DNA of 24,757 nt, from positions 1-24,757 of IMG/VR virus record IMGVR_UViG_3300043449_001317. The stretch is one strand, 5' to 3'. The notes beneath the pieces were generated by a model. The model had not been told where the DNA came from. It searched no databases and saw only the letters and a list, made by a program, of their open reading frames with translations. Each line of letters starts with the position of its first letter. Position 1 is the first letter of the stretch. The DNA is from a virus. Shown piece after piece: positions 13,615 through 21,994 of the stretch. A program made the translations under genes and the position numbers.

Positions 13615-15539
13615 TCAGCTTGCGCCCCGGTTATCTTGCCGCTGGCATCGCGCTCGATGGTTATCGATTTCTTGCTATCCGGCGGCATGTTGTTAACGAT
13701 CACATTGGCTGGCGGTTGCTCTGGTACGTTTACATTCACCGTTGCCGCTGGTACGCTCACATCACCGGCGTTAACCGTGATCGGCTGCGCTGGCATGTTG
13801 ACAACAGGCGGCTGAACTGTAATCGGTGCGTTTACAGTAACATTCGCCGGTTCGCTTGGCTTGCTTACTTCAGCTAGTATTGCAGCCAATGCGCCGCTAT
13901 TTTGCGCCCCGAGTTCACGCAATGCGCCGATTAGTAGTTCAGAGTTGTCCAACTCGCGTTCTTCCGGTTCTTCAGGCTCTTCCGGTTCTTCAGGCTCTTC
14001 CGGTTCTGCTTCCTTTTGCATCATCGCAGCCATCGCCTCGGCCAGTGCCGCTTGATTCTGCGCGATTGCCGCTATCGCGTCGTAAAGTGGCTGTAAGTCG
14101 ATTCCTGGTTCTTCCAATTCTTCCGGCTCTTCAGGTGCTTCAGATTGCCCTTGCATCAAACCAATTTGCGCTCCGGCTATACGCTCTTGTTCTTCTTCAT
14201 AGCTCACATCGCCGATGATTTCACCAGCTTTCAGGTTATCGAATAGCGTTTCACCACTGATAGCGCCCTGTTGCCATGCGCTGATAAGCGAAGTAATGTC
14301 TTGCGCCGTCATGCCGGATGGCAAAAAGTCAGTATTTAAGCGGACTTTAATATCGCCATTAATCCCCTGCCAATCGGCAACCAATTGCAAAACCTGCTTT
14401 GCCGCCATGCTTATGGTTAGTGAAATGGCTGCAAGCGTGGATTCTTCGCCATATTGCCGCCTGGCGATTGTGTCTGCTGATTCCACCCCTGCTTTCTGCT
14501 GTTCGAGCATTCTTGCGCCCAATACCGCCATTTCACGCTTCTTGTCTTCGAGGTTTGTCCGCAGGGCGTTGAATTCCCCAGCCACTTCAACAAAGTACGC
14601 CCTCGCTTCTGGCCTTGGCAGAATGTTAGCCAATGCGCCGCCGATGCTTATTTCAATCGGGTTGCCATCGGAATCGAATGAATCCGATCCGGTGATAAAC
14701 ATCGTGGGCAACCCACTAAAAAAGCACCCGCGCTCATAGCTGGTAGCTTGCTGATAGTGGTGGAAATTAGTGGTTACAAGATCAATCAAGGGCGGGGAAT
14801 CAACTTCCATGCCTATATCGTCAGTTCCTACGCAAACGAACGGAATGAATGACATAAATTCGCCATTCATTTTTGGATAGACTTCATCCAGCAAAATGGC
14901 TTCTTCGCCTGTGACTTTAAACAGCCGCTGCCGGTATTTGCCTTCATCCAGGTCAAGCACACGATAGCGCTTTTCTTCTTTGAGCTTGAATTCGTCTTCA
15001 GCGTCTTGAACTTCTACGCATTCCTCAAGCTGCACACGGGTGAGTTGTTTTATGCCGTTGATTGTTTCCTCGCGCCAGTTGTAAATGCTTTCTGCTTTGT
15101 ACAGCTTAACAAATGGGCTGGCGTTAAATGCCGCTGCATCAGCTCGCGTCGTGCCTTCAGGCACAGGGGGATAATCTACTAACAAGCCAACACGGCCAAC
15201 TGTCAACGCTTCTTCAACAACGCGCTGCAATTGTGTGTTAAAAGTCGTTCCAGCTAGGTCGATATTTGTTAACAACTCTTCCATCGCTGGCGGCACTTCG
15301 ATAATCGGCGGCTTTCTGAACATCATCCCACGTAAGCCGGAAATCGTACGCCATACGGCATTAAAAAAAGGCGTACCCATCAATCTGGCGCGATACGCCT
15401 CGTTTGTTTCATCTTGCAAGCTTGGCAAAAATGTCTCGCCCTTCTCATGTACCGCATACTCGCCTTCAGCCGCCGCCCTGCACATTTCCCAGCGCGATTG
15501 CATGCGGTCGTATTCTGCGTGTTTTGTTGTTATGCTCAT
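13611..15539 (-). CDS. Portal protein (DUF4055-like) with acidic, repetitive C-terminus
   Basis: 642 residues. The portal forms the dodecameric ring at the head vertex through which DNA enters. The N-terminal ~450 residues look like DUF4055 portals: residues 1-35 are rich in Arg and aromatic residues, followed by RARLMGTPFFNAVWRTISGL (50-69), GMMFRKP (71-77) and VGRVGLLVDYPPVPEGT (113-129). The C-terminal part is unusual: a stretch of E-P-E-E repeats around residues 510-527 (DNA repeats near 13960-14010), then a low-complexity Val/Asn/Pro-rich segment (VNAPITVQPPVVNMP and similar) before a short charged end. This tail is probably flexible and inside or outside the head; its role is unknown. 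It follows terL with a 4-base overlap. Confidence 0.9.
   Translation of the reverse strand: MSITTKHAEYDRMQSRWEMCRAAAEGEYAVHEKGETFLPSLQDETNEAYRARLMGTPFFNAVWRTISGLRGMMFRKPPIIEVPPAMEELLTNIDLAGTTFNTQLQRVVEEALTVGRVGLLVDYPPVPEGTTRADAAAFNASPFVKLYKAESIYNWREETINGIKQLTRVQLEECVEVQDAEDEFKLKEEKRYRVLDLDEGKYRQRLFKVTGEEAILLDEVYPKMNGEFMSFIPFVCVGTDDIGMEVDSPPLIDLVTTNFHHYQQATSYERGCFFSGLPTMFITGSDSFDSDGNPIEISIGGALANILPRPEARAYFVEVAGEFNALRTNLEDKKREMAVLGARMLEQQKAGVESADTIARRQYGEESTLAAISLTISMAAKQVLQLVADWQGINGDIKVRLNTDFLPSGMTAQDITSLISAWQQGAISGETLFDNLKAGEIIGDVSYEEEQERIAGAQIGLMQGQSEAPEEPEELEEPGIDLQPLYDAIAAIAQNQAALAEAMAAMMQKEAEPEEPEEPEEPEEPEERELDNSELLIGALRELGAQNSGALAAILAEVSKPSEPANVTVNAPITVQPPVVNMPAQPITVNAGDVSVPAATVNVNVPEQPPANVIVNNMPPDSKKSITIERDASGKITGAQAE
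13960..14010 (-). repeat. Tandem Glu/Pro-coding repeats in the portal gene
   Basis: The DNA repeats a GAAGAGCCTGAAGAACCG-type 18-base unit, giving the EPEEPEE tract of the portal C-terminus. Such units can change copy number by slippage. Confidence 0.8.
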
Positions 15540-16843
15540 ATTGGCGATCCTCTTACATGTGCCACTCCCACAGCATTGCTATGGATTGGAAAATCAGTAT
15601 CAATAAAATAACGAATCGCCGTGCCGCTATGCTGGTATTCGCTGTCTTCTTCAAGAAACGTGCTGCCTTTTTTCAAAACCCCAGTGAGAAGTGATCGGTG
15701 CATGTACGGTGCCGTTGTCGGATTTACAAATAGCTTCCGCTCTCCATGGGCGTTGGCAATCATTGCCCGTACGGCATTCTGCCCGTCTTTGATGCTACGC
15801 GTAGAGTTCTGCACCTTTCGATGGAACCCCCAACCATTATCGCGTAACACTTTCTCGATATTCGTATAATCTGATTCATGCCCGTGTTTTTCCCCCTGCC
15901 GTCCTGATGGATCGCCATATATCCGCACGAATTTATTCTCATGGTTTTTATATCGTTCAACAAATTCTAGAGCGGATTGCTGTGCGATAGCCGAAGTCAA
16001 TATGATTTCTTCCAAAATATACACGCATCCATCGCGTATAACACCAATACCAGACGATAGCGGCGTATAATTGAAATCATGAAACCAACATAGCTGTTCG
16101 TGTTTTTCTAACCGTGCATTCGTTTGATTCTGCTTATCGTAGTCCTCATATATCCGCCCCGTAGATGTTTCAAATGATGCCTCGTATTCCTGCCTAAACT
16201 GCCGCAAAGACATCCGCCTTTTCGCAGCTTCGATCACGTCAGGCGGTAATATGTCCGCACTATGCCAGGTATATAGTTTCCAGTCTGGATCATCCCCGGT
16301 CGCGGCACGCTGCGCCATGTCATAATAATGGTTCAGGCCGTCAGGAACGCCGATCAACCAGCACCACGCACGATAACCTGGGCGTGCTGGGTTGAATGTG
16401 TCGAGTGCCGGGCTTATGTTTTCTTCCCAGGCTCCGGGCTTAACATCAGCAATCTCGTCTACGATACCGCCTTCCCAGGTCGACCCTTCCATCCGTTGAG
16501 GTTGATCTAACCCGATGAGCGATAAGGTAGATCCATTTGGATACATAATTTTAAGATCTGATTCTGATGGCTTCGTCGGCAATATAGAACAAAATGAAAG
16601 CCGCTTAAGATCGTTCCAATAGATCCGCTTCACCTGGTCGCGCGTTGGAGCAGCGACGAAATAATTTCCTGTATTTTCAGCAGCAGCTTTTACTATAAAA
16701 CGTTTTGCTCGTTCAGTTTTACCACTGCGGCGACCGGCAGGGACAACTTTAAAACGGACGTTATCTTCAATAAGCGCACGCTGGACAGGATGGTCCTTAA
16801 GCTGATACCAGCGTGCAAAGTCAACGTCGTACGGACGTATCAT
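15536..16843 (-). CDS. terL: Terminase large subunit (ATPase/nuclease)
   Basis: 435 residues, the DNA-packaging motor. Seen: Walker A AGRRSGKT (36-43), Walker B IVDE (127-130), and in the C-terminal RNase H-like nuclease domain HDFNYTP (255-261, Asp256), IYGDPSGRQG (308-317, Asp311) and RYFIDTDFPI (411-420), which supply the acidic residues. Length and motif order fit terminase family 6/17 proteins. The gene overlaps terS upstream and the portal gene downstream, each by 4 bases, forming a packaging operon. Nothing looks damaged. Confidence 0.95.
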   Translation of the reverse strand: MIRPYDVDFARWYQLKDHPVQRALIEDNVRFKVVPAGRRSGKTERAKRFIVKAAAENTGNYFVAAPTRDQVKRIYWNDLKRLSFCSILPTKPSESDLKIMYPNGSTLSLIGLDQPQRMEGSTWEGGIVDEIADVKPGAWEENISPALDTFNPARPGYRAWCWLIGVPDGLNHYYDMAQRAATGDDPDWKLYTWHSADILPPDVIEAAKRRMSLRQFRQEYEASFETSTGRIYEDYDKQNQTNARLEKHEQLCWFHDFNYTPLSSGIGVIRDGCVYILEEIILTSAIAQQSALEFVERYKNHENKFVRIYGDPSGRQGEKHGHESDYTNIEKVLRDNGWGFHRKVQNSTRSIKDGQNAVRAMIANAHGERKLFVNPTTAPYMHRSLLTGVLKKGSTFLEEDSEYQHSGTAIRYFIDTDFPIHSNAVGVAHVRGSPI

Positions 16844-17187
16844 GTCGGTAACTTGCCTATCAGTTCGCGAAAATATTCAGCAGCGTCCTCGCCTTCAAGC
16901 TTCACTGTCTGAGCGACAAGTTTCGCGTGACAATACGGCGCAGCTTTGGCAGCTATCTCGCATGCTTCAATTGCCACACCATGTTGTGTTCGACCCGATT
17001 GCGTTAGAATGGCAATATGCTCAGGATCAGTCGTTGTCGCTGAATACCAAAGCTTTCTCATAGTCCCGAGCATAACATCAATGGGAGTAACCCCTTGCTC
17101 CAAAGCCGCTGCTACGAGCTCTTGTGTCTTTTTGCTAACAGATCCTTTCGGTCTGCCGGCACCTGGTTGTGCACCGCCTCTTGGCAT
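16840..17187 (-). CDS. terS: Terminase small subunit
   Basis: 115 residues. The small terminase recognises phage DNA and hands it to the large subunit for packaging. Seen: an N-terminal basic GAGRPKGS segment (9-16), typical of phage small terminases, followed by helices rich in Ala, Leu and Glu. No Walker motif. Its stop overlaps the large terminase start by 4 bases, the standard arrangement. There is no good Shine-Dalgarno before the ATG. The assignment rests on the basic N-terminal motif and on its place directly before a certain large terminase. Confidence 0.82.
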   Translation of the reverse strand: MPRGGAQPGAGRPKGSVSKKTQELVAAALEQGVTPIDVMLGTMRKLWYSATTTDPEHIAILTQSGRTQHGVAIEACEIAAKAAPYCHAKLVAQTVKLEGEDAAEYFRELIGKLPT

Positions 17188-17218
17188 AGATTTTCAAATG
17201 AATGAATTCAAAAATTTA

Positions 17219-17247
17219 TTTATACCATATCTTGCTCTAAAAAGCAA
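17219..17247 (-). promoter_or_regulatory. Candidate extended -10 promoter for packaging/head genes
   Basis: On the minus strand, TTGCTT (17247-17242) and TATAAA (17224-17219) are 17 bases apart. A TGG directly before the -10 gives an extended -10 (TGnTATAAA). Transcription would begin around 17212, about 25 bases before the small terminase ATG. The -35 is weak (TTG only), the -10 is 5/6. The position at the head of the late genes supports it. Confidence 0.48.
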
Positions 17248-17410
17248 CTGTTAGCAGCATAAAAAATCATACAGTTCATCTCTATAGCTATATAGGAATT
17301 TTTAAGAAAAAATCGCATTCAAAAAAAACCTTCGCGCGCGATTAACAAGCATATTAGTAACACTCGTTCATCATTTTTCTATCATTAAATAACAGCTTGT
17401 TCTTACTACT

Positions 17411-17441
17411 GTATATTAGTATATTAGTAATATTAGTAATA
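17411..17441. repeat. TATTAGTA short direct repeats
   Basis: Three or four overlapping copies of TATTAGTA(AT) stand in tandem inside the AT-rich gap, and a further copy lies about 55 bases away at 17352-17361. They could be iteron-like binding sites or simple AT slippage. Confidence 0.6.
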
Positions 17442-17627
17442 TCGATAAAAAAGAATGTTATTTTTTCCTAAAAAACTGCTATATAGCATCGTAAATTTCT
17501 GCCTCCTGTCAGGTTAAAAAACTGTATAAACCAGTCTTTGTGACCTTGTTGTCAGATGACTCTTATTTAAACTCATTTAAACGCGCTATACACGCTTTTC
17601 TTTCTATTTCCGTGCATTGTATACCAA

Positions 17628-17661
17628 CACTAAAAAACAAACTGTTTAACCGCGGTTAAAC
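17628..17661 (-). terminator. Candidate Rho-independent terminator after the polymerase gene
   Basis: A perfect 18-base palindrome, GTTTAACCGCGGTTAAAC (17644-17661), starts 14 bases past the polymerase stop codon. Read on the minus strand it is followed by AGTTTGTTTTTTAG, a T-rich tract. Such a hairpin plus T run fits an intrinsic terminator for the modification/replication operon. The hairpin is AT-rich at its base and the T run begins about four bases after the stem, so termination may be partial. The palindrome could also be a protein binding site. Confidence 0.55.
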
Positions 17662-17675
17662 GCTATGTTGTATTC

Positions 17676-19691
17676 TTATGCAACGTCTCCCCAGCTTGCT
17701 CCCTCTCCGCGTTCGCAAATCATAGGCACTTTCCACTTGATAGCAGATTCAAGCAAGTGCTTCATCTCAGTTAACGCTTCAGCATGCTCGATTGAACTAT
17801 TAGTCGAAAAGTTTATATCATCATGAACAATCGCGAGGGGATAGCTGACAGTATTGAATAGCCCTGCCTTATAACACGCTACTAACCCTGACTTCAAATG
17901 AGATCCTTCTCCGTCCTGGCAAAGCCGGTTGATAGACAGGTGCGTGAACGCTCGCACCACATCGCTCTCGTTGTCTGTTTTCATTTCTTGCATCAATGCT
18001 GCTTTATCTGAATACAACTTGTATTTTTTTCGCTTATCCCAGGCTCGTGGCTCCCATCTCTCAAATCGATGCTTCCTACCTAAAATGCCTTTTATATAAC
18101 CACGTTGCTGAGCGACTTGCGCCGCGTGGTTTGTAGTTGCCTTAACAAACGGAAGTCCAGAATGATATTGTTCTACGAGTCGCTCTGCATCCTCTAGCGG
18201 AATACCTAAGAGCTGAGCGACTGTTGCCTTTCCGCCAGAAAATGCTATAGCGAAATTACAACACTTGATAGCCTTCCGGCCAAGTTCTAATCCAGTGTTT
18301 GCCTGTATTAAATCACCGGCGAGATTATGGTAGTCAGTTGTTGGATCAGCGGCGTATCTTGCTCGCGCTTCATACGCGCCTTTTCCAGAAGCATAATGTG
18401 CTAAAATTCTGAACTGTATTTGTGAGAAGTCGTAGGTCGTCCATTTTTCACCCTCTTCTGGTAACCATAATGAACGAATCAGTTTACCTATTTCAGGATC
18501 ACGCGAAGGAATATTAGTCAGATTAGGCATCGAAGATGATAACCGTCCTACAATCGTTCCTCCGTCATCCGCGCGTAATTGATGATACTGTGCATGCACG
18601 CGCCCGTTTACATGTTTATCTAATATATATCCGTCGATGAACGTAGTACCTGCCTTATCGTACCTACGTGCGTCATTGATTAGTGTAGTTATTTCGCTTG
18701 GATGATGCGTCAACCAGTCAGAGGCAAATGAAGGTGATCCTTTAGCTGTTTTAGGATATCTGATGCCGCACTTATCCATCGCACGCGCGACGCTCTCAGC
18801 TGCCCAGATGTCTACGTCAACGCCACTGATCGCTTTTATTTTTCGAAGTGCTTCAGCTGTCGATTTCGCAAGATGTATCTTTGCTTGCTCTGCCTTCTCT
18901 ATGTCTACGCGAACGCCCTTCATTCGCATGCCGATAAGTATCCGCGGAATGATAGATTCGAGCTTAAACAAGTCAATGAGACCTTGTTGTTCTAACAAGT
19001 CTTTCTGACGAGCCCAAATCCGCAACGGCAAATCAACGTCGCCTTCTGCATAAGGGCCTACTAAACAAGGTGGCGCTCGATAAATGTTCCCTGCTTGTGT
19101 TCGCCCTGGCTTGCCGCCGTATGCTCTCTGGCACCATTCGTATAGTGCATCATCAACTTTTCCTTCACCGAGGTATTTTTCAGCGAGCGAATCAAGCGAA
19201 TAACTCATCTTGTGCTCGTCTAACAATGGCTCAGCTATCTGTATATCGATGATATCCCCTGCTACTTGTACTCCTTCACTTTCTAACCAACCTAGATCGT
19301 ACTGACTATTCGCGAACACCTTTGGCTGGTTCGCCCTGCTGAATTCATCTCGCGCCCATTGTAAAACTGCGTCAGGAGGTAGATTACCTTCTCCGACAGT
19401 GTGGCGCATTGGAAAATACCAGCGCTGCCCATCATCAGTTCCAACAGCGAGCCCTACAATATGCCCAACGCCTCGCCCCCAACCAGGCCCGTGTGTCGTT
19501 AATTGAGGATCAAATGTTTCAAGATCAATAGCAATAAGATTCGCAGCGTCCAGCCGAGGAAATGAAACAGGCGCTTTCCAGCCTGTGTCCGGTATCGAAG
19601 GCATTGAGTAAACACGCGCAGTCTTTTCGCCGCGTGCTTTGAGTGCAGGGTGATCCTCCCACCACAGCCCGATCGCATCAGCGCGACTCAT
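17676..19691 (-). CDS. polA-like: Family A DNA polymerase with 3'-5' exonuclease
   Basis: 671 residues, a phage replicative polymerase without a 5'-3' nuclease domain. The exonuclease has AIDLETF (54-60, Exo I), NSQYDLGWL (128-136, Exo II) and GPYAEGDVDLPLR (212-224, Exo III). In the polymerase domain, GRLSSSMPNLTNIPSRD (382-398) matches family A. Motif A is DFSQIQFR (421-428), with catalytic Asp421 but Gln426 where the family has the steric-gate Glu. Motif B is RKAIKCCNFAIAF (472-484): Arg472, Lys476 and Phe480 match E. coli R754, K758 and F762, but Phe484 replaces the Y766 equivalent. Motif C is VHDDINF (622-628), HDD instead of HDE. The gene begins within the clamp stop codon and ends just before a hairpin. 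The fold call is secure; the variants may affect nucleotide selection or modified-template use. Confidence 0.95.
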   Translation of the reverse strand: MSRADAIGLWWEDHPALKARGEKTARVYSMPSIPDTGWKAPVSFPRLDAANLIAIDLETFDPQLTTHGPGWGRGVGHIVGLAVGTDDGQRWYFPMRHTVGEGNLPPDAVLQWARDEFSRANQPKVFANSQYDLGWLESEGVQVAGDIIDIQIAEPLLDEHKMSYSLDSLAEKYLGEGKVDDALYEWCQRAYGGKPGRTQAGNIYRAPPCLVGPYAEGDVDLPLRIWARQKDLLEQQGLIDLFKLESIIPRILIGMRMKGVRVDIEKAEQAKIHLAKSTAEALRKIKAISGVDVDIWAAESVARAMDKCGIRYPKTAKGSPSFASDWLTHHPSEITTLINDARRYDKAGTTFIDGYILDKHVNGRVHAQYHQLRADDGGTIVGRLSSSMPNLTNIPSRDPEIGKLIRSLWLPEEGEKWTTYDFSQIQFRILAHYASGKGAYEARARYAADPTTDYHNLAGDLIQANTGLELGRKAIKCCNFAIAFSGGKATVAQLLGIPLEDAERLVEQYHSGLPFVKATTNHAAQVAQQRGYIKGILGRKHRFERWEPRAWDKRKKYKLYSDKAALMQEMKTDNESDVVRAFTHLSINRLCQDGEGSHLKSGLVACYKAGLFNTVSYPLAIVHDDINFSTNSSIEHAEALTEMKHLLESAIKWKVPMICERGEGASWGDVA

Positions 19692-20641
19692 TTCCGAAGC
19701 CCTACAAACATACCCTCTACCTTGTTTCCACAGAATGCGACAGGAGCAGGATAGGCAGCAAAATTAACACGCTGCGCGACACTCAGCGCTAGAAGCAGGA
19801 CTTCAGCTCGATAACACCCGTCAGGAAGAGATATTCCTTCAATTGCTGCCATCTGTTCACCTGCTGCGGTGCTAACACCTTCAGCACTGAAAATGATTTC
19901 AGGCATTTTCGGATCAGGACAGAATGGCAATATCTTTTCAATCGCTTGAATAATACCGCTAGGCACCACATCTCCGAACTCGATATCTTCAAATCGAGCC
20001 GCTACATCAGGCCATTCACCAGTGAGCAATTGCGCTCGTAACCACGCTTCACCTAGTACAAACGTTAGAGCATTTTCATCTAATAATATCTCATCAGGCT
20101 CAATACCTATCCGCAACAACTCATCAATAGCGTACACAGGAAGGTTGATGTCGCCGAAGTCCCAGGCAAACGGCGATCTAACCAGTACAACATTATTCGT
20201 TGCGTAGGCATACCCTTCAGACAACAGAACGCCGTTCGTCCACGGTCGCGAAGCATCATCTGATATAAATGGCTTTAGTTCGCGCAATGTAGAGATGAAC
20301 CTTCCTCCTGTCGCAAGCAATTCGCCACTTTTGATCGCCAGCGGAAAAGCAGAATGCTCTCCTAACGGCAGCGTAGCGCGAAACCCCTTGCGCTTGACTG
20401 ATAGCTTACCGCTATCAGTAATAGAGATATCAGGCTCGCTATCGCAAGCGTCGATAGCTTTGAGGAAGCGTTCCGCAGGTACAGTGAAATCAGTGATGCC
20501 TAGCGAAGCAAATGGTGCATCGATCGCAATACGCCCGTTCTGCCCTTGGATGCGCCCGTTATATAGATGGAAGCATTTCAGCACAGGCACAAAATCTTTT
20601 GTGCTTACCGAGCCGCGTACTAACTTTAGTGTATCTCGCAT
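19688..20641 (-). CDS. DnaN-like sliding clamp / polymerase processivity factor
   Basis: 317 residues, somewhat shorter than bacterial DnaN (about 366). Seen: a DnaN-like middle segment FISDDASRPWTNGVLL (about 124-139), where bacterial clamps have an ISTDExRxxLNGVLL-type block, followed by AYATNNVVLVRSP in the place of the VATDGHRL strand. The C-terminal end (VEGMFVGLRK) resembles the final DnaN strand that reads ...MPMR. A strong Shine-Dalgarno (TAGGAG, 5 bases before ATG) is present. The end overlaps the DNA polymerase start by 4 bases, which fits a processivity partner. Known: some phages with 7-deazaguanine DNA carry a DnaN-like protein. Alternative: another duplicated-domain DNA-binding protein; the repeat structure cannot be proved by eye. 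Confidence 0.68.
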   Translation of the reverse strand: MRDTLKLVRGSVSTKDFVPVLKCFHLYNGRIQGQNGRIAIDAPFASLGITDFTVPAERFLKAIDACDSEPDISITDSGKLSVKRKGFRATLPLGEHSAFPLAIKSGELLATGGRFISTLRELKPFISDDASRPWTNGVLLSEGYAYATNNVVLVRSPFAWDFGDINLPVYAIDELLRIGIEPDEILLDENALTFVLGEAWLRAQLLTGEWPDVAARFEDIEFGDVVPSGIIQAIEKILPFCPDPKMPEIIFSAEGVSTAAGEQMAAIEGISLPDGCYRAEVLLLALSVAQRVNFAAYPAPVAFCGNKVEGMFVGLRK

Positions 20642-20649
20642 GATATCTC

Positions 20650-21582
20650 CTAGAGATCAAATAGTGTCATAGTGCGCCCAGCGGTTGGAACGACCTGATC
20701 AGCCCATCGTTGATTCATAATACCACAGAATAGTACACGAGCGTTGGCGGTGGTGATGAGTGCACGCATATCAATGTTCATCGAGGCAGCAGCGTCGACA
20801 ATTAACTGCTGATGTTGCTCAGGCAAGGTATCGAAATGTTTCCCGCGTTCTTTGCGCTGCGGATTTTGATCAGATATCGCGACAGTTAAGAGTTTCTGCC
20901 CGACGAGAATATCGATACTCCCCATCGCTGCTGAATATAACCATGAAGCAGAATCAACAGACCACCATGGCACTTGCTTTGTCATTATCGCTCCTGTTGC
21001 GGCTAACCCGTGTGAGCGTCCATCCCCCATCAGCTGATGGACTTGATCAGACCATCGCACCCGCAGGTGTTCAGGAAGGTCGTTTCGCGGTGAGACGCCG
21101 ATGTAACGTGTTTGTTGAAGCACTTCGCGCAGGCGCGATTCCGGCTCGCCCTGATGGAATACAGGCAGGACGATATCGCCATACCGCTTATGTAGGATCT
21201 CAAAGTTGATATCGGATTGCCTTGTTGCAGCAGCGATTTCAGCTGGTGTAGGATCGACTCCACGCCGGCCCGGAATAACGTCGAGGTTGATCAGCCATAC
21301 CTTGACGTCCGAACGCGTCATCGTTTCCATCGCACGATCGTAGCAGCGCATGACGTGATCAAGCGAAACTACATCCCCTCGGCTCCAGGCGGTAAATGCG
21401 CCTGAATCAAGCATCCATTCCTCGATCGTACTCTCATGAGATGAGATAATCTTTCCCCATATCAGCGCTTCGCGGATGTAATCGCCATGACAGGAGTTCA
21501 ACCTACGCGTGATATGCGTACCCATGATAGCCTTCTGGTCGACCGTCATAGACGGCGTACCAGAAAAAAACAAGCGTATCAT
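20650..21582 (-). CDS. dpdA: DpdA-like DNA guanine transglycosylase
   Basis: 310 residues, similar to the TGT-fold DpdA proteins of deazaguanine-modified phages, which exchange guanine in DNA for a 7-deazaguanine. Seen: MLDSGAF (57-63) with Asp59 as candidate acid/base, LPVFHQGE (139-146), YIGVSPRN (160-167), HGLAATG (191-197) and SVDSASW (208-214) with Asp210 as candidate nucleophile. The CxCxxC zinc site of tRNA-guanine transglycosylases is absent, as expected for phage DpdA. No strong Shine-Dalgarno is seen; it starts right after the queF stop, so coupling is likely. The last residues (TMTLF, 304-308, then Asp-Leu) resemble a bacterial clamp-binding pentapeptide, and the next gene is a clamp. 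The family call is good; the exact subfamily and the roles of the two Asp residues are inferred. Confidence 0.86.
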   Translation of the reverse strand: MIRLFFSGTPSMTVDQKAIMGTHITRRLNSCHGDYIREALIWGKIISSHESTIEEWMLDSGAFTAWSRGDVVSLDHVMRCYDRAMETMTRSDVKVWLINLDVIPGRRGVDPTPAEIAAATRQSDINFEILHKRYGDIVLPVFHQGEPESRLREVLQQTRYIGVSPRNDLPEHLRVRWSDQVHQLMGDGRSHGLAATGAIMTKQVPWWSVDSASWLYSAAMGSIDILVGQKLLTVAISDQNPQRKERGKHFDTLPEQHQQLIVDAAASMNIDMRALITTANARVLFCGIMNQRWADQVVPTAGRTMTLFDL

Positions 21583-21583
21583 A

Positions 21584-21985
21584 TCAGCGCTTTGTGTATT
21601 CAGCAGTTGGCCAGAAAGGGATGCCCCCGCGTGGTGTGAAGCGTCCTTCTACCTTCAGCCACAGCGGATCGAGCAACTCGATCAAATCTGTAGCAATGCG
21701 GTTGACGCACGACTCATGAAACTCTCCGTGCATCCTAAATGAACCAAGGTACAACTTGTACGACTTTGATTCAACACAGCGTTCGTTCGGCTGGTAGTCG
21801 ACGACGATGGTCGCGAAGTCAGGTTGGCCTGTCTTCGGGCACAGTGAAGTGAACTCAGGAGATACAATGTGAATGTTACACTTCAATCGTGTATCGAAAG
21901 GCGCAGGAAAGTATTCAAGCAAGGTAGAGTCAGGCTTGTCGTAGCTGTAAACGGTTGTGTTGCCGAGATGAGTTAGTTGGTTCAT
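21584..21985 (-). CDS. queF: QueF, NADPH-dependent preQ0 reductase (YkvM type)
   Basis: 133 residues, the short single-domain (B. subtilis YkvM) form. QueF reduces the nitrile of preQ0 to the aminomethyl of preQ1. Seen: catalytic Cys49 in [13 protein letters not shown] with Asp56, the QueF signature [13 protein letters not shown] (72-84), and HGEFHE (86-91) with the conserved His90-Glu91. All catalytic residues are present. AGGAA lies 7 bases before the ATG. It sits between folE and the DNA transglycosylase gene, which argues that preQ1 rather than preQ0 is the base delivered to DNA. It is also of interest because many phage deazaguanine clusters stop at preQ0 or use an amidotransferase for archaeosine. 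Confidence 0.94.
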   Translation of the reverse strand: MNQLTHLGNTTVYSYDKPDSTLLEYFPAPFDTRLKCNIHIVSPEFTSLCPKTGQPDFATIVVDYQPNERCVESKSYKLYLGSFRMHGEFHESCVNRIATDLIELLDPLWLKVEGRFTPRGGIPFWPTAEYTKR

Positions 21986-21994
21986 TCGTTGTTC

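Larger units (their letters stand above)
17188..17675. other. AT-rich non-coding region between replication and packaging genes
   Basis: This is the only gap over 300 bases in the window, and no credible gene is seen on either strand. It holds the terminator-like palindrome, two ATTTAAAC direct repeats (17563-17582), a 12-base palindrome TGCTATATAGCA (17477-17488), a cluster of TATTAGTA repeats (17411-17441, with one more copy at 17352), a CGCGCGCG block (17334-17341), and a promoter-like pair near 17219-17247. It separates the early/middle cluster from the late genes, so it probably carries late-gene control. The AT-rich repeats would also suit a replication origin, but nothing here proves that. 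Confidence 0.6.

Noticed and set aside
13856-14218. Plus-strand ORF with LPVLQA repeats
   Set aside because: Shadow of the portal Glu/Pro repeats on the opposite strand; no ribosome site and not in the direction of any other gene.
17407-17490. Short ORF after GGAGG at about 17501 in the AT-rich gap
   Set aside because: Only about 18 codons, 12 bases from the GGAGG, with low-complexity AT codons; not convincing as a gene.
18966-18980. Clamp-binding-like LIDLF in the DNA polymerase
   Set aside because: The segment aligns with the ordinary family A helix between exonuclease and polymerase domains, so it is likely structural and not a clamp peptide.
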